Part shown: positions 41,339 through 50,586 of the stretch, in pieces
Numbering within the stretch: the first letter of the stretch is position 1
Layout: the number at the start of each line of letters is the position of its first letter
Assembly (NCBI GenBank): GCA_000337115.1
Contig: AOIR01000048.1
Coordinates: forward strand, 137,781-201,780
Length of the DNA: 64,000 nt
From: Natrinema thermotolerans DSM 11552
Lineage (GTDB): Archaea; Halobacteriota; Halobacteria; Halobacteriales; Natrialbaceae
Direction of reading: 5' to 3'
Position numbers and translations under genes: made by a program
The notes under the pieces: model-generated
Database searches by the model: none
What the model was told of the DNA's origin: nothing
Seen by the model: only the letters and a program-made list of their open reading frames with translations

Positions 41339-41769
41339 CAGTCGGCCTCCTCGACGAGTTCGTAGGCGTGTTCGCTCATCTCGTCCTCGGCGAAGACGAA
41401 CACCCGCCCGTCGACGACCGAGGGGTCCGCCTCGACACGGATCGAGTAGGCCTCCGTGGCGACGGTTACGCCGGGGAACAGCTCTTCTTCGTCGTTGCGA
41501 TCGAGCATCACGCGGCCGACGCCGGTCGACTCGAGGATGTCGTCGTGGGTGTTGCGATCGTTGACGTAGGTCATGACGCCCTCGACGCCGTCGGGATCGG
41601 TCACGAGGACGTGGACCTCCTTGCCGGGCGGGGTCGTCACGGCATCCTCGACCGGTTCCGGCGGACCGTGGTAGAAGACCTCCCGACCGTCGTGGTACTC
41701 GACGACGACGCCGCCGTCGACGAGATCGACGCCGATCGTGCTGGGGGCGACGTTGTTGCGCGCGCTCAT
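41338..41769 (-). CDS. Conserved haloarchaeal protein (DUF5796-like)
   Basis: 143-residue acidic, strand-rich protein of unknown function. It starts MSARNNVAPSTIGVDLVDGG and contains VVVEYHDGREVFYHGPPEP, PGKEVHVLVTDPDGVEGVMT and a C-terminal EDEMSEHAYELVEEAD. I believe it matches haloarchaeal DUF5796, from memory. It has no membrane segment or Cys. The ATG at 41769 follows a TTTT-containing element (ACTCCTTTTCC) by 28 nt. Confidence 0.72.
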   Translation of the reverse strand: MSARNNVAPSTIGVDLVDGGVVVEYHDGREVFYHGPPEPVEDAVTTPPGKEVHVLVTDPDGVEGVMTYVNDRNTHDDILESTGVGRVMLDRNDEEELFPGVTVATEAYSIRVEADPSVVDGRVFVFAEDEMSEHAYELVEEAD

Positions 41770-41944
41770 AGGGGCTCGTTCGGTCGGATCGGGGAAAAGG
41801 AGTGCGTTCCGTTGCCCGCGTCGGTCCGGCCAAGACGTTCGCCCTCGAGGTGTCGGTACCCGCTCGAGAACCACCCCGCTCCCGCCTGGGTCGCGTAACC
41901 ACGAGACCGTCAGCCGTAAGTACACGCTTTGAGAGTGTTCGAGT

Positions 41945-42817
41945 ATGGACGGCCGTGCTGTCGCACCCGCAGCCGGGACGGTACTCAACGCACTCGCGAC
42001 CGGCACCGGATCGGCGTTCGCGATCGACCTCGAGACGACGGCCAGCGTCGAACTCACCCACGACGGCGACGTCGTCGGCGAGGTCGCCGGCCGGCCCGAG
42101 GCCGATACGACGCTCGTCGAACGCTGCGTCGAACTGACGGTCGCCGAGTACGCGGCCGCCGCGGGCCTGGACGAGTCCACCGTCGGCGCCCGCGTAACGA
42201 CCGAAAGCGACGTGCCGATGGCCTCCGGCCTGAAGAGTTCCAGCGCCGCCGCGAACGCGACGGTCCTCGCGACGCTCGACGCGCTCGAGGTCGCCGACGC
42301 GGTCGAACGGATCGAGGCCTGCCGGCTCGGCGTCCGGGCCGCCCGCGACGCCGGCGTCACCGTAACCGGTGCCTTCGACGACGCCAGCGCCAGCATGCTC
42401 GGCGGCGTGACGGTGACCGACAACACGGCCGACGCCCTGCTCGCCCGCGAGGAGATCGACTGGCACGCGCTCGTGTACACCCCGCCCGAACAGTCCTACA
42501 GCGCCGACGCCGACGTCTCGGCCTGCGAGCGCATCGCACCGATGGCCCGACTCGTCGAGGAACTCGCACTCGACGGCCGCTACGGCGAGGCCATGACTGT
42601 CAACGGCTTCGCGTTCGCCGCGGCCCTCGAGTTCCCGACCGGACCGATGCTCGACGCCCTCCCCGACGCCGCCGGCGTCTCCTTGTCCGGCACCGGTCCG
42701 AGCTACGTCGCCGTCGGGGAACGGGACGCGCTCGAGGCCGTACAGGAACGCTGGACCGACCGGGACGGACGGACGCGGCTACTGAAAACGCGAACCGACG
42801 GTACGCAACGACTATGA
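41945..42817 (+). CDS. aroK: Archaeal GHMP-type shikimate kinase
   Basis: 290-residue kinase that phosphorylates shikimate in the chorismate pathway. Archaea use a GHMP-family enzyme in place of the bacterial AroK. Seen here are the start GRAVAPAAGTVLNALATG, the ATP loop DVPMASGLKSSSAAANATVL (family GxxSSSA), FDDASASMLGG and the C-terminal VSLSGTGPSYVAVG. The stop overlaps the ATG of the next gene, chorismate mutase, so the two are coupled. Confidence 0.92.
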   Translation: MDGRAVAPAAGTVLNALATGTGSAFAIDLETTASVELTHDGDVVGEVAGRPEADTTLVERCVELTVAEYAAAAGLDESTVGARVTTESDVPMASGLKSSSAAANATVLATLDALEVADAVERIEACRLGVRAARDAGVTVTGAFDDASASMLGGVTVTDNTADALLAREEIDWHALVYTPPEQSYSADADVSACERIAPMARLVEELALDGRYGEAMTVNGFAFAAALEFPTGPMLDALPDAAGVSLSGTGPSYVAVGERDALEAVQERWTDRDGRTRLLKTRTDGTQRL

Positions 42818-43140
42818 CTCGAGAGCCAACCGACGACCCGACCGACGACGATGAGAACCGCACGCCCGACGAGATGAGCCTTGACGAACTCCGCGAGGAG
42901 ATCCGCTCGATCGACCAGGAGATCGTCGAGCTGATCGCCCAGCGGACCTACGTCGCGGACACGATCGCGGCGGTCAAAGACGAACAGGACCTGCCGACGA
43001 CCGACGAGTCACAGGAACAGCAGGTCATGGACCGAGCGGGGGACAACGCCGAACAGTTCGACGTCGATGCGAACCTCGTCAAGGCGATCTTTCGGTTGTT
43101 GATCGAACTGAACAAGGTCGAGCAACGCGAAAGCCGATAG
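42814..43140 (+). CDS. Chorismate mutase (AroQ type)
   Basis: 108-residue all-helical mutase that converts chorismate to prephenate for Phe and Tyr. Helix 1 reads SLDELREEIRSIDQEIVELI with the active-site Arg, followed by AQRTYVADTIAAVKDEQDLP (Arg and Lys), and the last helix has NLVKAIFRLLIELNKVEQRE. The first 28 residues are an acidic extension. The ATG at 42814 overlaps the aroK stop (ATGA). Confidence 0.92.
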   Translation: MTREPTDDPTDDDENRTPDEMSLDELREEIRSIDQEIVELIAQRTYVADTIAAVKDEQDLPTTDESQEQQVMDRAGDNAEQFDVDANLVKAIFRLLIELNKVEQRESR

Positions 43141-43641
43141 TTTTCGTCGTCCCTTCGTCCCGCGATCGTCCTGACGAGACGTATCCGGGTCACAGTCGGT
43201 CACCGGATCGACGACTCGATGTGGGGGTTGTCGTCAGGGGCTCGGCTCGGTCGCTCGAGGTGACCGTCGCAATCGAACCGTCACGTTGCCTCGAGTCCGC
43301 GCGAGACGATTATTAGAACTCCAAGTTCAGTATAACTATCTTACTACGTTGTCGTCGCCCACGTCGGTGGGAAATAATCTATTATCGGTACTTTCGTAGA
43401 CAGTGCATACATCACGGCCGTCACGCCGCTAACCCGCCTCCCTACTGCGGTAATATCGTATTTGCACCTGTCGTTCCGGCTATGTGTGAGACAGAAAGCT
43501 TATTACGGAGTTGCCTAAAGAACCGATTACCCCTACCCGGTGTGAGCCTACCCATCAGCCCGGCAGTACGGCACTGGGGTCGGCTCGCGCTCCAGGTGAA
43601 TCGCACGCTAACCAATTCGAAACACGATCATAACATAACAC
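43141..43641. other. Intergenic region upstream of the S-layer-type gene
   Basis: About 500 bases with several AT-rich stretches, as often seen before strongly expressed haloarchaeal surface-protein genes. The likely promoter is at 43497-43508. I see no gene. Confidence 0.55.
43497..43508 (+). promoter_or_regulatory. TATA element for the S-layer-type gene
   Basis: AAGCTTATTACG lies about 140 bases before the ATG at 43642 and would yield a leader of about 110 nt, like the long leaders of known haloarchaeal S-layer genes. Confidence 0.5.
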
Positions 43642-46080
43642 ATGACAAGCGAAACGACCTATCGCGAAAAGGGACGTGCAGTCGTCCTGGCCGCGCTTAT
43701 GGTGCTTTCTGTCGTCGCGATGTCCGCAGCGTTCGCGGGCGGTGCGGCAGCAGAGCAGCCGACAGCGGCAAATTACGATTCTGGCCCCGACATTACTGGC
43801 GGGGACATCGACGAAGTATGGATCGGCCAAGAACTCACTATTACGGATGTTACCGACGGCAATGGCAGTAATCACGATGGATTCGTCTCCATCGCAAAGG
43901 GCCCGGACACGTCCGACAACCCAGACACTGTCGAAACCCGTGAGGCAGACAATGGTAAAGTCACTCTCCAGACCAACGACCTGGAGGATGACAAAATCTA
44001 CCATATCCACGTTCACGGCGCAACCGGCTCGAACTACCACGGAGCTGCCTTCCGTGCACAGACTGAGAGCTTCGACGCTGAATTCTCACAGAGTACTGTC
44101 GGCCAGGCAGGGTCGGGCGTTACGCTCGACATCAGCTCGGACCGAACCGACCAGTACGTGAACATCACGTCTGACAGCCTCGATGCCTCTGAACTCGGCA
44201 ATGTCTTCACTGGCGCAAGCCAGCCCAGCGGCATCACCCACGGTGACGAGGACGTTCTCACCCTCGAAGTGTCCGATGGGGACAACCTCGCTACCTCCTT
44301 CAGCGATATCGACACGGGTGAGTACAACTTCCAGTTTAACGTGACTGACTCCGAGTCGTCGGCCACCGCGAACATCAACGTGACCGACACTCGAATCGAT
44401 TACGAGTTCGTCGACATTGAGACGACTCCACAGGGTGACATCGGGAACATCACCATCGACGTCTCCCAGGGAAGCAACGCCGTTGTCACCCTCGGTGACG
44501 CAGGAGATGGATACGACTCGTACATCGAACTCGAGAACATCCAGGAAGATGAGGTTGTCCTCGAGTACGACACCCACGACGCAACTGGTACGCCGTGGGA
44601 CGTCCACGGTGGCGACGATGTGGCTGAGATCAAGAGCCAGGATGTCAACACCGGCCTCAGCGGTGGCAACCCGCTCCCGGTGTACAACTGGGACCTGTCC
44701 ATCGGTAAGGACCTAGACACTCAGAGTGGGTACGATGTCACTGATGAACACGACCGTGGCCGTCTCGTCGTCGCCGAGCGAGCGGAGATCGGCGATGTCA
44801 CGACCCACACTGCACCGGCAGACGATGACCCCGTCACGGACTTCGAAGACGCGACCGTTACTGAAACCAGTGCGATCGCTAACGGGGACCACCTCCTCGT
44901 GAATGTCGAAGACTTCGGCGCAGAAGGTCTCGTTGAGGATGTCTCGGGCAGCAACGACCTCTCTGCGGCTCTCGCTGACGAAGGCGTCTATATCGAGATC
45001 ACCGAGCAGACCTCGGGTCCGATCAGTAGCCCGACGAACTGGAATTCGAGCGATACGAACCCTGGAGCGGGTCAGCTCGAACTCACCGGTGTCGCGCTTA
45101 GCGAGTATGACGGCGACCTCATGCTCGAAATCTCGAACGTTCATGGTCAGCTAGACAGCGACCAGACCTACGACTTCACGCTCAACGTTACGCAGGAGAG
45201 CGACTACGTCGACAAGGAGAGCGAAGAGTTCTCCAGTGAGTCGGAACTCACCATCAACAACCGTGAGGTCTCGTGGGACGATATTTCCTCGCTCCCAGCT
45301 TCTGAGGACGCGACCGCAACCGGTACGACCACGGTTGCACCCGGTACGGAACTCACCACCGAAGCCGACTCGCCGAGCAGTGAGGGCGGCTTCGTCCAAA
45401 TTGGTGACGCAACTGTCTCCGCAGGCGACAGTACCAACCAGTTCGCCGCTGAGTTCGATCTCAGCACCGAAACCCCTGGCGTCCTGTTTGACCTCTACGT
45501 CGAAGACCCCGAAAACTCGAATGTCAACGACGAGATCACCGATGCTGAACTCGTCGCAGACAACAGCACCGAACCCGAAGGGTTCGAGTACGATGTCTCT
45601 ACCAGCCCGTCCGAACCCGTCAAGGGTGACGACGTGACCGGTACGGTCTCCGTCGAGAACCCGGCCGAGGACACCATGTCCGAGAACGTCACGTTCACCT
45701 TCGACGGCACGACGAAGTTCGACGAGACCGTCGAACTCGAGGGCGGCGCCTCCGACACGATCGTCGACGGCGCAACCCTGCTCGAGAACGCCTCCGCTGG
45801 CGACTACGAGTGGGAACTGACTGCTGACGGCGAAGTCGTTGCCGACGGTACGCTGACCGTCGAAGACCCCGACAAGGGCGACGGCTCCGACGGTGACGAC
45901 GGCTCCGACGGTGACGACGGATCCGACGGTGACGACGGCTCCGACGGTGACGACGGCTCCGACGGTGACGACGGCGAAGATGGCGACGACTCCGATGACG
46001 GAACGCCCGGCTTCGGTGTCGGCGTCGCTCTCGTCGCACTCCTCGGCGCTGCCATGCTGGCGCTGCGCCGTCAGAACTAA
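43642..46080 (+). CDS. S-layer-type surface glycoprotein with PGF-CTERM anchor
   Basis: 812-residue secreted protein. The signal peptide is of the haloarchaeal surface-glycoprotein type (TYREKGRAVVLAALMVLSVV, cleavage near AAFAGGAAA). The body is made of strand-rich domains with many Asn-X-Ser/Thr sites for N-glycosylation. Near the C-terminus five GSDGDD units form an acidic stalk, and the end DGTPGFGVGVALVALLGAAM followed by LRRQN is a PGF-CTERM signal, normally removed by ArtA with lipid attachment. It is probably the main cell-wall protein, or one of a few. It has its own promoter and a hairpin/T-tract terminator. Confidence 0.88.
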   Translation: MTSETTYREKGRAVVLAALMVLSVVAMSAAFAGGAAAEQPTAANYDSGPDITGGDIDEVWIGQELTITDVTDGNGSNHDGFVSIAKGPDTSDNPDTVETREADNGKVTLQTNDLEDDKIYHIHVHGATGSNYHGAAFRAQTESFDAEFSQSTVGQAGSGVTLDISSDRTDQYVNITSDSLDASELGNVFTGASQPSGITHGDEDVLTLEVSDGDNLATSFSDIDTGEYNFQFNVTDSESSATANINVTDTRIDYEFVDIETTPQGDIGNITIDVSQGSNAVVTLGDAGDGYDSYIELENIQEDEVVLEYDTHDATGTPWDVHGGDDVAEIKSQDVNTGLSGGNPLPVYNWDLSIGKDLDTQSGYDVTDEHDRGRLVVAERAEIGDVTTHTAPADDDPVTDFEDATVTETSAIANGDHLLVNVEDFGAEGLVEDVSGSNDLSAALADEGVYIEITEQTSGPISSPTNWNSSDTNPGAGQLELTGVALSEYDGDLMLEISNVHGQLDSDQTYDFTLNVTQESDYVDKESEEFSSESELTINNREVSWDDISSLPASEDATATGTTTVAPGTELTTEADSPSSEGGFVQIGDATVSAGDSTNQFAAEFDLSTETPGVLFDLYVEDPENSNVNDEITDAELVADNSTEPEGFEYDVSTSPSEPVKGDDVTGTVSVENPAEDTMSENVTFTFDGTTKFDETVELEGGASDTIVDGATLLENASAGDYEWELTADGEVVADGTLTVEDPDKGDGSDGDDGSDGDDGSDGDDGSDGDDGSDGDDGEDGDDSDDGTPGFGVGVALVALLGAAMLALRRQN
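45883..45990 (+). repeat. Tandem 18-base repeats encoding GSDGDD
   Basis: Five near-identical units (GGCTCCGACGGTGACGAC) from 45883 to 45972, plus one degenerate unit to 45990. The third unit has one changed base (GGATCC). They encode the stalk of the S-layer-type glycoprotein and may vary in number between strains. Confidence 0.9.
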
Positions 46081-46091
46081 GCTGTAGAACC

Positions 46092-46130
46092 ACCGGATCA
46101 CTCCGGTTTCAATTTCCGCGGTTTTCTTTT
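46092..46130 (+). terminator. Hairpin and T-tract after the S-layer-type gene
   Basis: ACCGGA-TCAC-TCCGGT is a perfect stem at 46092-46107, followed by GGTTTTCTTTTATC about 15 bases later. Confidence 0.55.
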
Positions 46131-46549
46131 ATCGGACGCTACACCGACCAGCGACGGGTGTCGCGGGATCGAGTCGGACGACCGTCCAGTCAGTACTGAT
46201 CCGACCGATGGCATCGACCGCTCGACCTCGAGGCAGAGCCACACGTTGGTATCGCGGCGAAAGGAGCCGCTCGTCCGACGCCACGTCCGGGCTCGAGGTA
46301 CTATGCCGAACGCGTCGCTACTGTTCCGGAGCAGTTGCGTCGCGCTCACGACAGTGCAGGCCATCGCGGACCGGTGGCAGAAACGACGGTGCAAACGGAG
46401 AACGCGATGACGAACGGCCGATGGGCAGTGCATTCGAGGCGTGCCGACGGAGCCCGACCGCTGCTCGGCGTGGGATCGAACGCGTCGTCAAAAGAGGAGA
46501 GGAGGGGAAGAGCGACCGGGATGATCGTCACCGGGACCGACGCGACGGT
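46131..46549. other. Intergenic region before grx-trxB
   Basis: About 420 bases after the S-layer-type gene terminator and beyond the 3' end of the minus-strand reductase gene. I see no supported gene; ORFs on either strand have basic, compositionally shadow-like products. Confidence 0.5.
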
Positions 46550-47926
46550 TCAGTCGTCCGCGGCAGCGGGTTCGGCTTCCTCGGCCGTCGACTCGGCGCG
46601 CTCGAGGTCCTCCAGGTACTCGTCGGCGTCCAGAGCGGCCTTCGAGCCCATGCCGGCCGCGGTGACGGCCTGCTGGTAGTGGTAGTCGACGACGTCGCCG
46701 GCCCCGAAGATTCCGGGGACGTCGGTTTCGGTCTGGTCGCCGCCGTCGCCACCCTTCGTTTTCAGGTAGCCGTCGGCGTCGGTTTCGACGCCGGTGTTCT
46801 CGAGGTAGTCGGTGTTGGGGGTGTGGCCGATCGCGAAGAAGACTGCACCGACGTCGAAGTCGAACTCCTCGGTCTCGGGGTCGTCGAGGCGGTCGGTGGG
46901 GTGGCCCTGCTCGTTCTCGACGAGGGTGACGTGGTCGACGCCGTCCTCTTGGGAGCCGTGGATCTCGATCAGTTCGGTGTTTTTCATGATCTCGATCTCG
47001 CCCTCCTCGACTTTCTCCTGGACGCGATCGACCCAGTAGTCCTCCGCGCGGAACTCCTCGCGGCGGTGGGCGATGTAGACGGTGTCGGCGAACTTCGTGA
47101 GGAAGGTGGCTTCCTCCATGGCGGCGTCGCCGCCACCGACGACGAGCATGTCCTCGCCGCGGAAAAACGCGCCGTCACAGGTCGCACACGTCGAGAGACC
47201 GTAGCCCATGAGTTCGTCCTCGCCGGGGATGCCGAGCGTGCGGGCGCTGGCACCCGAGGCGGCGATGACGGCGTCGGCAGTGTAGACGTCGCCGTCTTTC
47301 ATCTCGACGCGGAAGGGACGTCTCGAGTCGTCACCAGAACGCGACGCGTTCTGGTTTGCAGTCGAGCTTTGCTCGACGCGCTCGACGGACTCGATGATGC
47401 CGTTTTTCAGGCTGGCCCCGAACTGTTTGGCCTGCTCTTTCATGTTGTTGACCAGTTCCGGGCCGCCGATGCCGTCGGGGAAGCCGGGGTAGTTGGCGAC
47501 GTCGGTAGTCAGGGTGAGCTGACCGCCGGGTTCGTCGCCTTCGATGACCAGTGGCTCGTTGTTCGAGCGGCCGGCGTAGATGGCGGCGGTGAGGCCGGCG
47601 ATGCCGGTGCCGGCGATGATGAGTTTGCGGTGTTCGACGATCTCATCGTCGTCGTCCTCGGCGATGCCCAGCTTTTCGTCGAGTTCGCCGGTCTCGTTCA
47701 GCGCGGAGGTGTCATCCCAGCCACCGATGAGTTCGTCGTCGATGAACACCTCGGGAGCGGTCTGGCGGCCGTCCGCACGCTCGACCATCTCCTCGAAGAG
47801 TTCGTCGTCGTCGGTGACGTTGTACGTCTCGTACTCGATGCCTTTGCTGTCGAAGAGATCTTTGGCCTTCTCGCAATACGGACAATCAGTCTTCGTATAA
47901 ATCTCGACGCGTGGCTGGTCGCTCAT
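46550..47926 (-). CDS. trxB: Glutaredoxin-thioredoxin reductase fusion
   Basis: 458-residue fusion. Residues 1-95 are a glutaredoxin with the CPYC active site (C15, C18) and TAPEVFIDDELIGG. From about residue 100 a thioredoxin-reductase-like flavoprotein follows: IIAGTGIAGLTAAIYAG (FAD), the redox pair CATC in TCATCDGAFF, GGGDAAMEEA (NADPH) and GIFGAGDV. Between FAD and NADPH domains an insertion (SSTANQNASRSGDDSRRP) is encoded by two tandem DNA palindromes. It probably keeps thiol pools reduced. It starts at the ATG at 47926; a TTTAGG element 28 nt upstream fits a leaderless transcript. Confidence 0.9.
   Translation of the reverse strand: MSDQPRVEIYTKTDCPYCEKAKDLFDSKGIEYETYNVTDDDELFEEMVERADGRQTAPEVFIDDELIGGWDDTSALNETGELDEKLGIAEDDDDEIVEHRKLIIAGTGIAGLTAAIYAGRSNNEPLVIEGDEPGGQLTLTTDVANYPGFPDGIGGPELVNNMKEQAKQFGASLKNGIIESVERVEQSSTANQNASRSGDDSRRPFRVEMKDGDVYTADAVIAASGASARTLGIPGEDELMGYGLSTCATCDGAFFRGEDMLVVGGGDAAMEEATFLTKFADTVYIAHRREEFRAEDYWVDRVQEKVEEGEIEIMKNTELIEIHGSQEDGVDHVTLVENEQGHPTDRLDDPETEEFDFDVGAVFFAIGHTPNTDYLENTGVETDADGYLKTKGGDGGDQTETDVPGIFGAGDVVDYHYQQAVTAAGMGSKAALDADEYLEDLERAESTAEEAEPAAADD
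47334..47377. repeat. Two tandem palindromes inside the reductase gene
   Basis: CCAGAACGCG-A-CGCGTTCTGG (47334-47354) and GTCGAGC-TTT-GCTCGAC (47361-47377) are perfect inverted repeats. They encode the low-complexity insertion in the reductase between conserved FAD and NADPH regions. Confidence 0.75.
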
Positions 47927-48198
47927 GTGTCACGGTTGGGGTAGAGCGCCTAAACCGCTTGCGTTCTCAGCAATCACTCCCCCGTACTGTGACGCGGGCA
48001 CCGTCGTCGAGGCCGTCACGAACGTCGCCCTACCGGCCCGTCGCGGTCGGTTCGAACTGCGAGCAGCGTCGCACGTCTCGCTGCAGCGGCGATCGCTCGA
48101 CGCACACGCTGAGACCACACCGGACGGTTCGACCGCACGCTGTCGACGGCCCATCGACCAGCCGATGCACTTACGGACGCAAGCGATGACGGTCGGAT

Positions 48199-48486
48199 AT
48201 GGCCGCCGATCTCGAGGAGAAGACGAACCGGTACGGAGAGTTGCTCGCGGAGGCGCTCGAGGAGGCGACGATCGCACCGCCTGAGGGGACACCGATGGCC
48301 GAGGCGGCCGCCGACTGCTACGAGATGGCGGCGTCGTATCTGGACGACGGCAACCATTTTCGGGAGCGGGACGACCTCGTCAACGCCCTGGCGTCGTTTT
48401 CGTACGGACACGCGTGGCTGGACGCGGGTGCCCGGGTCGGCCTGTTCGACGTCCCGAGGGAGGGGCATCTCTTCACCGTCGAGTAG
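48199..48486 (+). CDS. DUF357 family protein
   Basis: 95-residue helical protein. The pattern CYEMAASYLDDGNHFRERDD followed by LVNALASFSYGHAWLDAGAR is typical of archaeal DUF357 proteins, a three-helix bundle of unknown role that resembles the HEPN/TPR-like helical folds. No catalytic residues are evident. The ATG at 48199 lies 28-30 nt after ACTTACGG, so it is probably leaderless. Confidence 0.82.
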   Translation: MAADLEEKTNRYGELLAEALEEATIAPPEGTPMAEAAADCYEMAASYLDDGNHFRERDDLVNALASFSYGHAWLDAGARVGLFDVPREGHLFTVE

Positions 48487-48560
48487 CGACTCGGGTCGTC
48501 CGACGGCACTCGGTCCCAGGTGGAGAATCTCACACGATTAATCACTATGTAACCGGAACC

Positions 48561-48612
48561 TATATAATAGAAAATACGGCCAGTTTATAAAGTAGGCGAA
48601 AGGTTTATATGT
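48561..48612 (+). promoter_or_regulatory. Cluster of TATA-like boxes upstream of tfb
   Basis: Three strong AT-rich boxes: CCTATATAATAG at about 48559-48570, GTTTATAAAG at 48583-48592, and GGTTTATATG at 48602-48611. The last gives a leader of about 70 nt before the ATG at 48701. Several start sites are possible. Confidence 0.5.
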
Positions 48613-48700
48613 GTTTCGACCTTACCCTATGTTAGCCGAGGCGACCGGGTTTCTTCTGGTTACCCCACCCGGGAGCCCCGAGTAACCCACCCGATACACC

Positions 48701-49678
48701 ATGACAGATACGAGCATCCGAACCTATACGAACGAGCGAGAGGCGGAGACCGAGGACGAGACCGCGGTATCCGACGAGCAGGAACACTGCCCCGAGTGTG
48801 GCGGCCGACTGGTCTCGGACGACGAACACGCCGAGACGGTCTGTACGGACTGTGGCCTCGTGGTCGAGGAAGACGAGATCGACCGCGGCCCCGAATGGCG
48901 TGCGTTCGACGCCGCTGAGAAAGACGAGAAGTCCCGCGTCGGCGCGCCGACGACCAACATGATGCACGACCAGGGACTCTCGACCAACATCGGCTGGCAG
49001 GACAAGGACGCCTACGGCCGCTCGCTCTCGAGCCGCCAGCGCCAGAAGATGCAGCGCCTGCGCACCTGGAACGAACGGTTCCGTACCCGCGACTCCAAGG
49101 AGCGCAACCTCAAGCAGGCGCTGGGCGAGATCGACCGGATGGCCTCTGCCCTCGGTCTCCCCGAGAACGTCCGCGAGACTGCAAGCGTCATCTATCGACG
49201 CGCCCTCGAGGAGGACCTGCTGCCGGGCCGCTCGATCGAAGGCGTCGCCACGGCGTCGCTGTACGCCGCCGCCCGACAGGCCGGTACGCCCCGCAGTCTC
49301 GACGAGATTTCGGCGGTCAGCCGCGTCGAGAAGATGGAACTGACCCGCACGTACCGCTACATCATTCGGGAACTCGGCCTCGAGGTCAAGCCGGCCGACC
49401 CCGAACACTACGTGCCCCGCTTCGTCAGCGACCTCGACCTCTCGGACGAGACCGAGCGCATGGCGCGTGAACTGCTCGAGTCCGCGCGACAGGAGGGCGT
49501 CCACAGCGGCAAGTCCCCGGTCGGCCTCGCGGCCGCCTCGGTCTATGCCGCCGCCCTCTTGACCAACGAGAAGGTCACCCAGAACGAGGTTAGCGACGTC
49601 GCCAGTATCTCCGAGGTCACCATCCGCAACCGCTACAAGGAACTGCTCGAGGCCTCCGATACGGCCGCACCTGCGTAA
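48701..49678 (+). CDS. tfb: Transcription initiation factor IIB (TFB)
   Basis: 325-residue TFB that bridges TBP at the promoter and RNA polymerase. The N-terminal zinc ribbon is CPECGGRLVSDDEHAETVCT followed by DCG (C-x2-C and C-x2-C). The B-finger/linker is GPEWRAFDAAEKDEKSRVG. Two cyclin-like repeats follow (from about 125 and 220), with an HTH in the second (NEVSDVASISEVTIRNRYKE). Haloarchaea usually encode several TFB paralogues; which one this is cannot be told from the window. Confidence 0.95.
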   Translation: MTDTSIRTYTNEREAETEDETAVSDEQEHCPECGGRLVSDDEHAETVCTDCGLVVEEDEIDRGPEWRAFDAAEKDEKSRVGAPTTNMMHDQGLSTNIGWQDKDAYGRSLSSRQRQKMQRLRTWNERFRTRDSKERNLKQALGEIDRMASALGLPENVRETASVIYRRALEEDLLPGRSIEGVATASLYAAARQAGTPRSLDEISAVSRVEKMELTRTYRYIIRELGLEVKPADPEHYVPRFVSDLDLSDETERMARELLESARQEGVHSGKSPVGLAAASVYAAALLTNEKVTQNEVSDVASISEVTIRNRYKELLEASDTAAPA

Positions 49679-49779
49679 GCTTCCGACCGTCATCTGTCAG
49701 GTCGGCTCGGAGCGGGTGGTATTCTCGACCGTCCGAAACTGCGGCAACGTTTTTCTATCCCCCAGTGAAAGGGAGTCAC

Positions 49780-49959
49780 ATGGATACGACGACCGTCCAG
49801 TTACTGTGTCCCGAATGTACCAAAGACTGGCAGGTCTCCCCGGACGAACTCCCCGCAGCTGCGGAGATGTTCCACTGCCCGAACTGCCATGCCTCCCACC
49901 GGACCGCCGAGTTCATGCGGACGGATCGTGACCTCCAGACGCTGAAACAGCTCGGCTAG
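49780..49959 (+). CDS. Small zinc-ribbon-type protein, 59 residues
   Basis: Short protein with two CxxC pairs: LCPECTKDW and FHCPNCHASH, so a single zinc ribbon (C10, C13, C33, C36 in the 59-residue reading). The tail MRTDRDLQTLKQLG is helical and basic. The ATG at 49780 is chosen because a TTTTTCTATC element at 49750-49759 gives leaderless spacing; an in-frame ATG at 49765 would be too close to it. Function unknown; DNA, RNA or protein binding are possible. Confidence 0.75.
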   Translation: MDTTTVQLLCPECTKDWQVSPDELPAAAEMFHCPNCHASHRTAEFMRTDRDLQTLKQLG

Positions 49960-50211
49960 CAGTACGGTTTCTCCCGCCGTCGTTCTCCGAGTAGTCACCG
50001 TTTAACTCTCCGGAGCCAGCATCTCGGAACGTGGGGAGAAACGATCTATTACGGCGAGAAATAAACCTCTACCTCGATCCCGGCTTGTGATTACGCCGTT
50101 GTAGGTGATCCGTTCGAACCGTACCGGACGATGACAGGCCGTTCGATCGCCACGAGGCGCGTGTTAACGCAACTCAAGATAATAATATAACCCTGCAGTG
50201 GGTAGGACTGG

Positions 50212-50457
50212 ATGGTTATGAAGAAGCAGGAGCTCATTCACCTTCACGGCCTTCTCGCGGAGGTATCGAACCAGTGCGCCGAGTGGGACAACTGTCAGAT
50301 CGATCTCGAGAAATACGAAGCGAAAGGGATCCGACCGACATCCATCCACAAATCGAAGACCGACCACAAGGCCGCTGTTTTTGCACTCGCCGGGGGAATC
50401 ACGAAGAACATGCGTGAGGAAGGGGAGCAGGAAGCAGTCGCCGCTACTGCCGACTGA
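50212..50457 (+). CDS. UPF0058 family protein
   Basis: 81-residue protein of archaeal family UPF0058. The family start MKKQELIHLHGLLAEVSNQC is present, followed by SIHKSKTDHKAAVFALAGGI. The track of acidic residues and the small size are normal for haloarchaea. Two start codons are possible (50212 and 50218); the TATAAC element near 50185 fits the first. Its function is unknown. Confidence 0.85.
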   Translation: MVMKKQELIHLHGLLAEVSNQCAEWDNCQIDLEKYEAKGIRPTSIHKSKTDHKAAVFALAGGITKNMREEGEQEAVAATAD

Positions 50458-50586
50458 GTCACTCGTCGCATCCTCCGATCGTCACAACCGCTGCGGAGTC
50501 TCATCTCTCTCGGTTCGACGTTCTCCGACAACCGACTCGAGACGGACAACTATCGGACTATTCGCCGTCCGTGACCCCGAAAACGA

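Noticed and set aside
45883-45990. CRISPR-like array
   Set aside because: The tandem 18-base units have no spacers and encode an in-frame acidic stalk.
46098-46433. 111-residue minus-strand ORF after the S-layer-type gene
   Set aside because: Basic, Arg/Ser/His-rich product typical of a shadow frame; begins inside the T-tract terminator.
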